Below are positions 62,744-64,000 of a stretch of DNA of 64,000 nucleotides, in pieces (position 1 is the stretch's first letter; every line of letters begins with the position of its first letter). This stretch comes from Pholis gunnellus (lineage: Eukaryota; Chordata; Actinopteri; Perciformes; Pholidae): the NCBI GenBank assembly GCA_910591455.2, contig OU342807.1, positions 8,355,930 through 8,419,929 of the forward strand, given 5' to 3'. The translations under genes and the position numbers were made by a program. The notes beneath the pieces were generated by a model. It searched no databases. It saw only the letters and a list, made by a program, of their open reading frames with translations, and was not told the DNA's origin.

Positions 62744-64000
62744 GTAAAGAAACGGCTCACTCTCTTCCCCTCTCACCCCTCCTGTTGCGCTGTTTGTCCT
62801 GCAGCTCAAACAAAATAAAGAAACATGCTCGTTGTCATTTTCATGGAGCTTAAAATCCTACATATGCATGTGCCACTGTTGAGAATAGTGAGTTATAGAG
62901 CACTTTGTCTTGTGCACCACATCTCCCATAGGATTTCCCCTGTTTTGCTTTAATATCAGTGTGTTGTTTAGATAAGAACCCTTCTGTACAAGTAAAAAAA
63001 AAAAAAAGAGCCTTGAATAAAAGCCTTACCGAACTCTCATTATGGCACCACCAGAGTACTTGTGAAAACACAGTATTTTCAGTTTTCTGTCTGCCACTGG
63101 AAGTCTACTTCACAAACATACAGCAGCAACTCTTTAAACATGTTTTTCTATCCAGCAGTAGATGAGTTTATCCCAGGATACTGCTCAGCCTGGAATGGGA
63201 CATTATCTGCAGCATAGCCGAAATAAAACCTCCCCTCAAGAGCCCGATAGTCTGATGAAATGACGTCAACACAACCGTATATTATACTTTATCCAGCTCA
63301 CGATGTTGCCAGTCCTTTGTTGCTTTTGAGCCGTCTGATATTTAAAGATTCCTAATTAAATATAATTTAGTCCTCTAATCGGATTGCAGTGTAATCCGCA
63401 TTTTTTTCCCCCTGTATGTGCAGTGACAGCGCCCACCAGACTAAGCTGCATTAGTGGGGTTCAGAATGCTATTAAAATAACGCAACTGGAGGACAATAGG
63501 ATTAAACGTTGAACGCTGTCTAATAAAGTGATGTGTACTGTGAGAATGGAGTCAGGAGAGCTTCAGCTTCTCGTCTTAAACAGCTGTCTGCTTCAGGTGT
63601 AATTGAATGTCTTTGACTTGAATGGAACTAAAAAAAAAAAAAAATGTTATTTCAACCCACGGATAACATGTCAGTGCTCACGGGGTTCACGAGCGGCAGA
63701 GGGATGAATAAATATATGTATGTTTATTCCATCCGTTTGCACGAGTGTGCGGGGCGGGCGCTCAGGGAAATCAAGCCGGGCTCCGAGCTTCGTTTCTCCG
63801 CAGCGCACATCTGCAAATACAATGCCTCATATGTGCAGAGCCGGGCAGAGCTAACAGCCACAGCTCCCCTGAGCCGGGCGCTCATTGTCATATACTGGCA
63901 TAAATTAAGATTGATGAGAGATTAAACAGAGCTTCTTTCAACCGCCCGCAATCAATGCGTCCTGACTGACAGTCGATTTCTGACAATTATGTCGCAAAGT
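62744..64000 (+). other. Intron after exon Q (partial)
   Basis: Starts gtaaag and runs to the window end. Mostly plain intron, but 63650-63930 is GC-richer, unique sequence (for example GGGCGGGCGCTCAGGGAAAT and GTCATATACTGGCATAAATT) that looks like conserved non-coding DNA. Confidence 0.75.

Overview
The window is vertebrate, almost certainly teleost fish, genomic DNA. It carries an internal part of one large split gene on the + strand: neurobeachin (nbea; which teleost duplicate, nbeaa or nbeab, cannot be told from this window). Seventeen consecutive coding exons were placed between 5743 and 62743 by matching translated segments to the neurobeachin family from memory and by requiring splice sites and codon phase to agree at every junction. 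Together they give 3712 coding bases, about 1237 residues, in one uninterrupted frame. The first exons (with the N-terminal lectin-like and helical parts) lie before the window, and the PH-BEACH-WD40 end lies after it. Teleost origin is inferred from the very short introns (76 and 87 bases) beside moderate ones, the many long CA/GT, AT and CT microsatellites, and several degenerate copies of interspersed repeats that I recognise as common in fish genomes.

Layout. 1-5742: upstream intron with microsatellites, a probable transposon remnant and unique sequence. 5743-12686: a compact cluster of eight exons (A-H), beginning with a 1377-base exon for an acidic, disordered linker, followed by the conserved helical-repeat region. 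12687-18255: a 5.6 kb intron. 18256-21558: four short exons (I-L) that start the block conserved just before the PH-BEACH module (DUF1088-like). 21559-32727: an 11.2 kb intron with old repeats and a 185-base CT tract. 32728-35034: exons M and N. 35035-43667: an 8.6 kb intron. 43668-43834: exon O. 43835-57932: a 14.1 kb intron rich in unique, homeodomain-motif-bearing sequence plus one short inverted-repeat transposon and two copies of an AT-rich repeat. 57933-62743: exons P and Q with a candidate 15-base microexon between them. 62744-64000: start of the next intron.

The product is a multidomain BEACH-family scaffold. From family knowledge, neurobeachin is a large cytosolic protein near Golgi and endosomal membranes that helps deliver membrane proteins to synapses and binds type II PKA regulatory subunits. 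No second gene, tRNA, rRNA or CRISPR array was found. MAB21L1, which is nested in an NBEA intron in other vertebrates, is not in this window. The most notable observations concern splicing: two GC-AG introns, a NAGNAG acceptor, a 149-base GU tract just upstream of a frame-breaking exon, and a candidate neural-type microexon.
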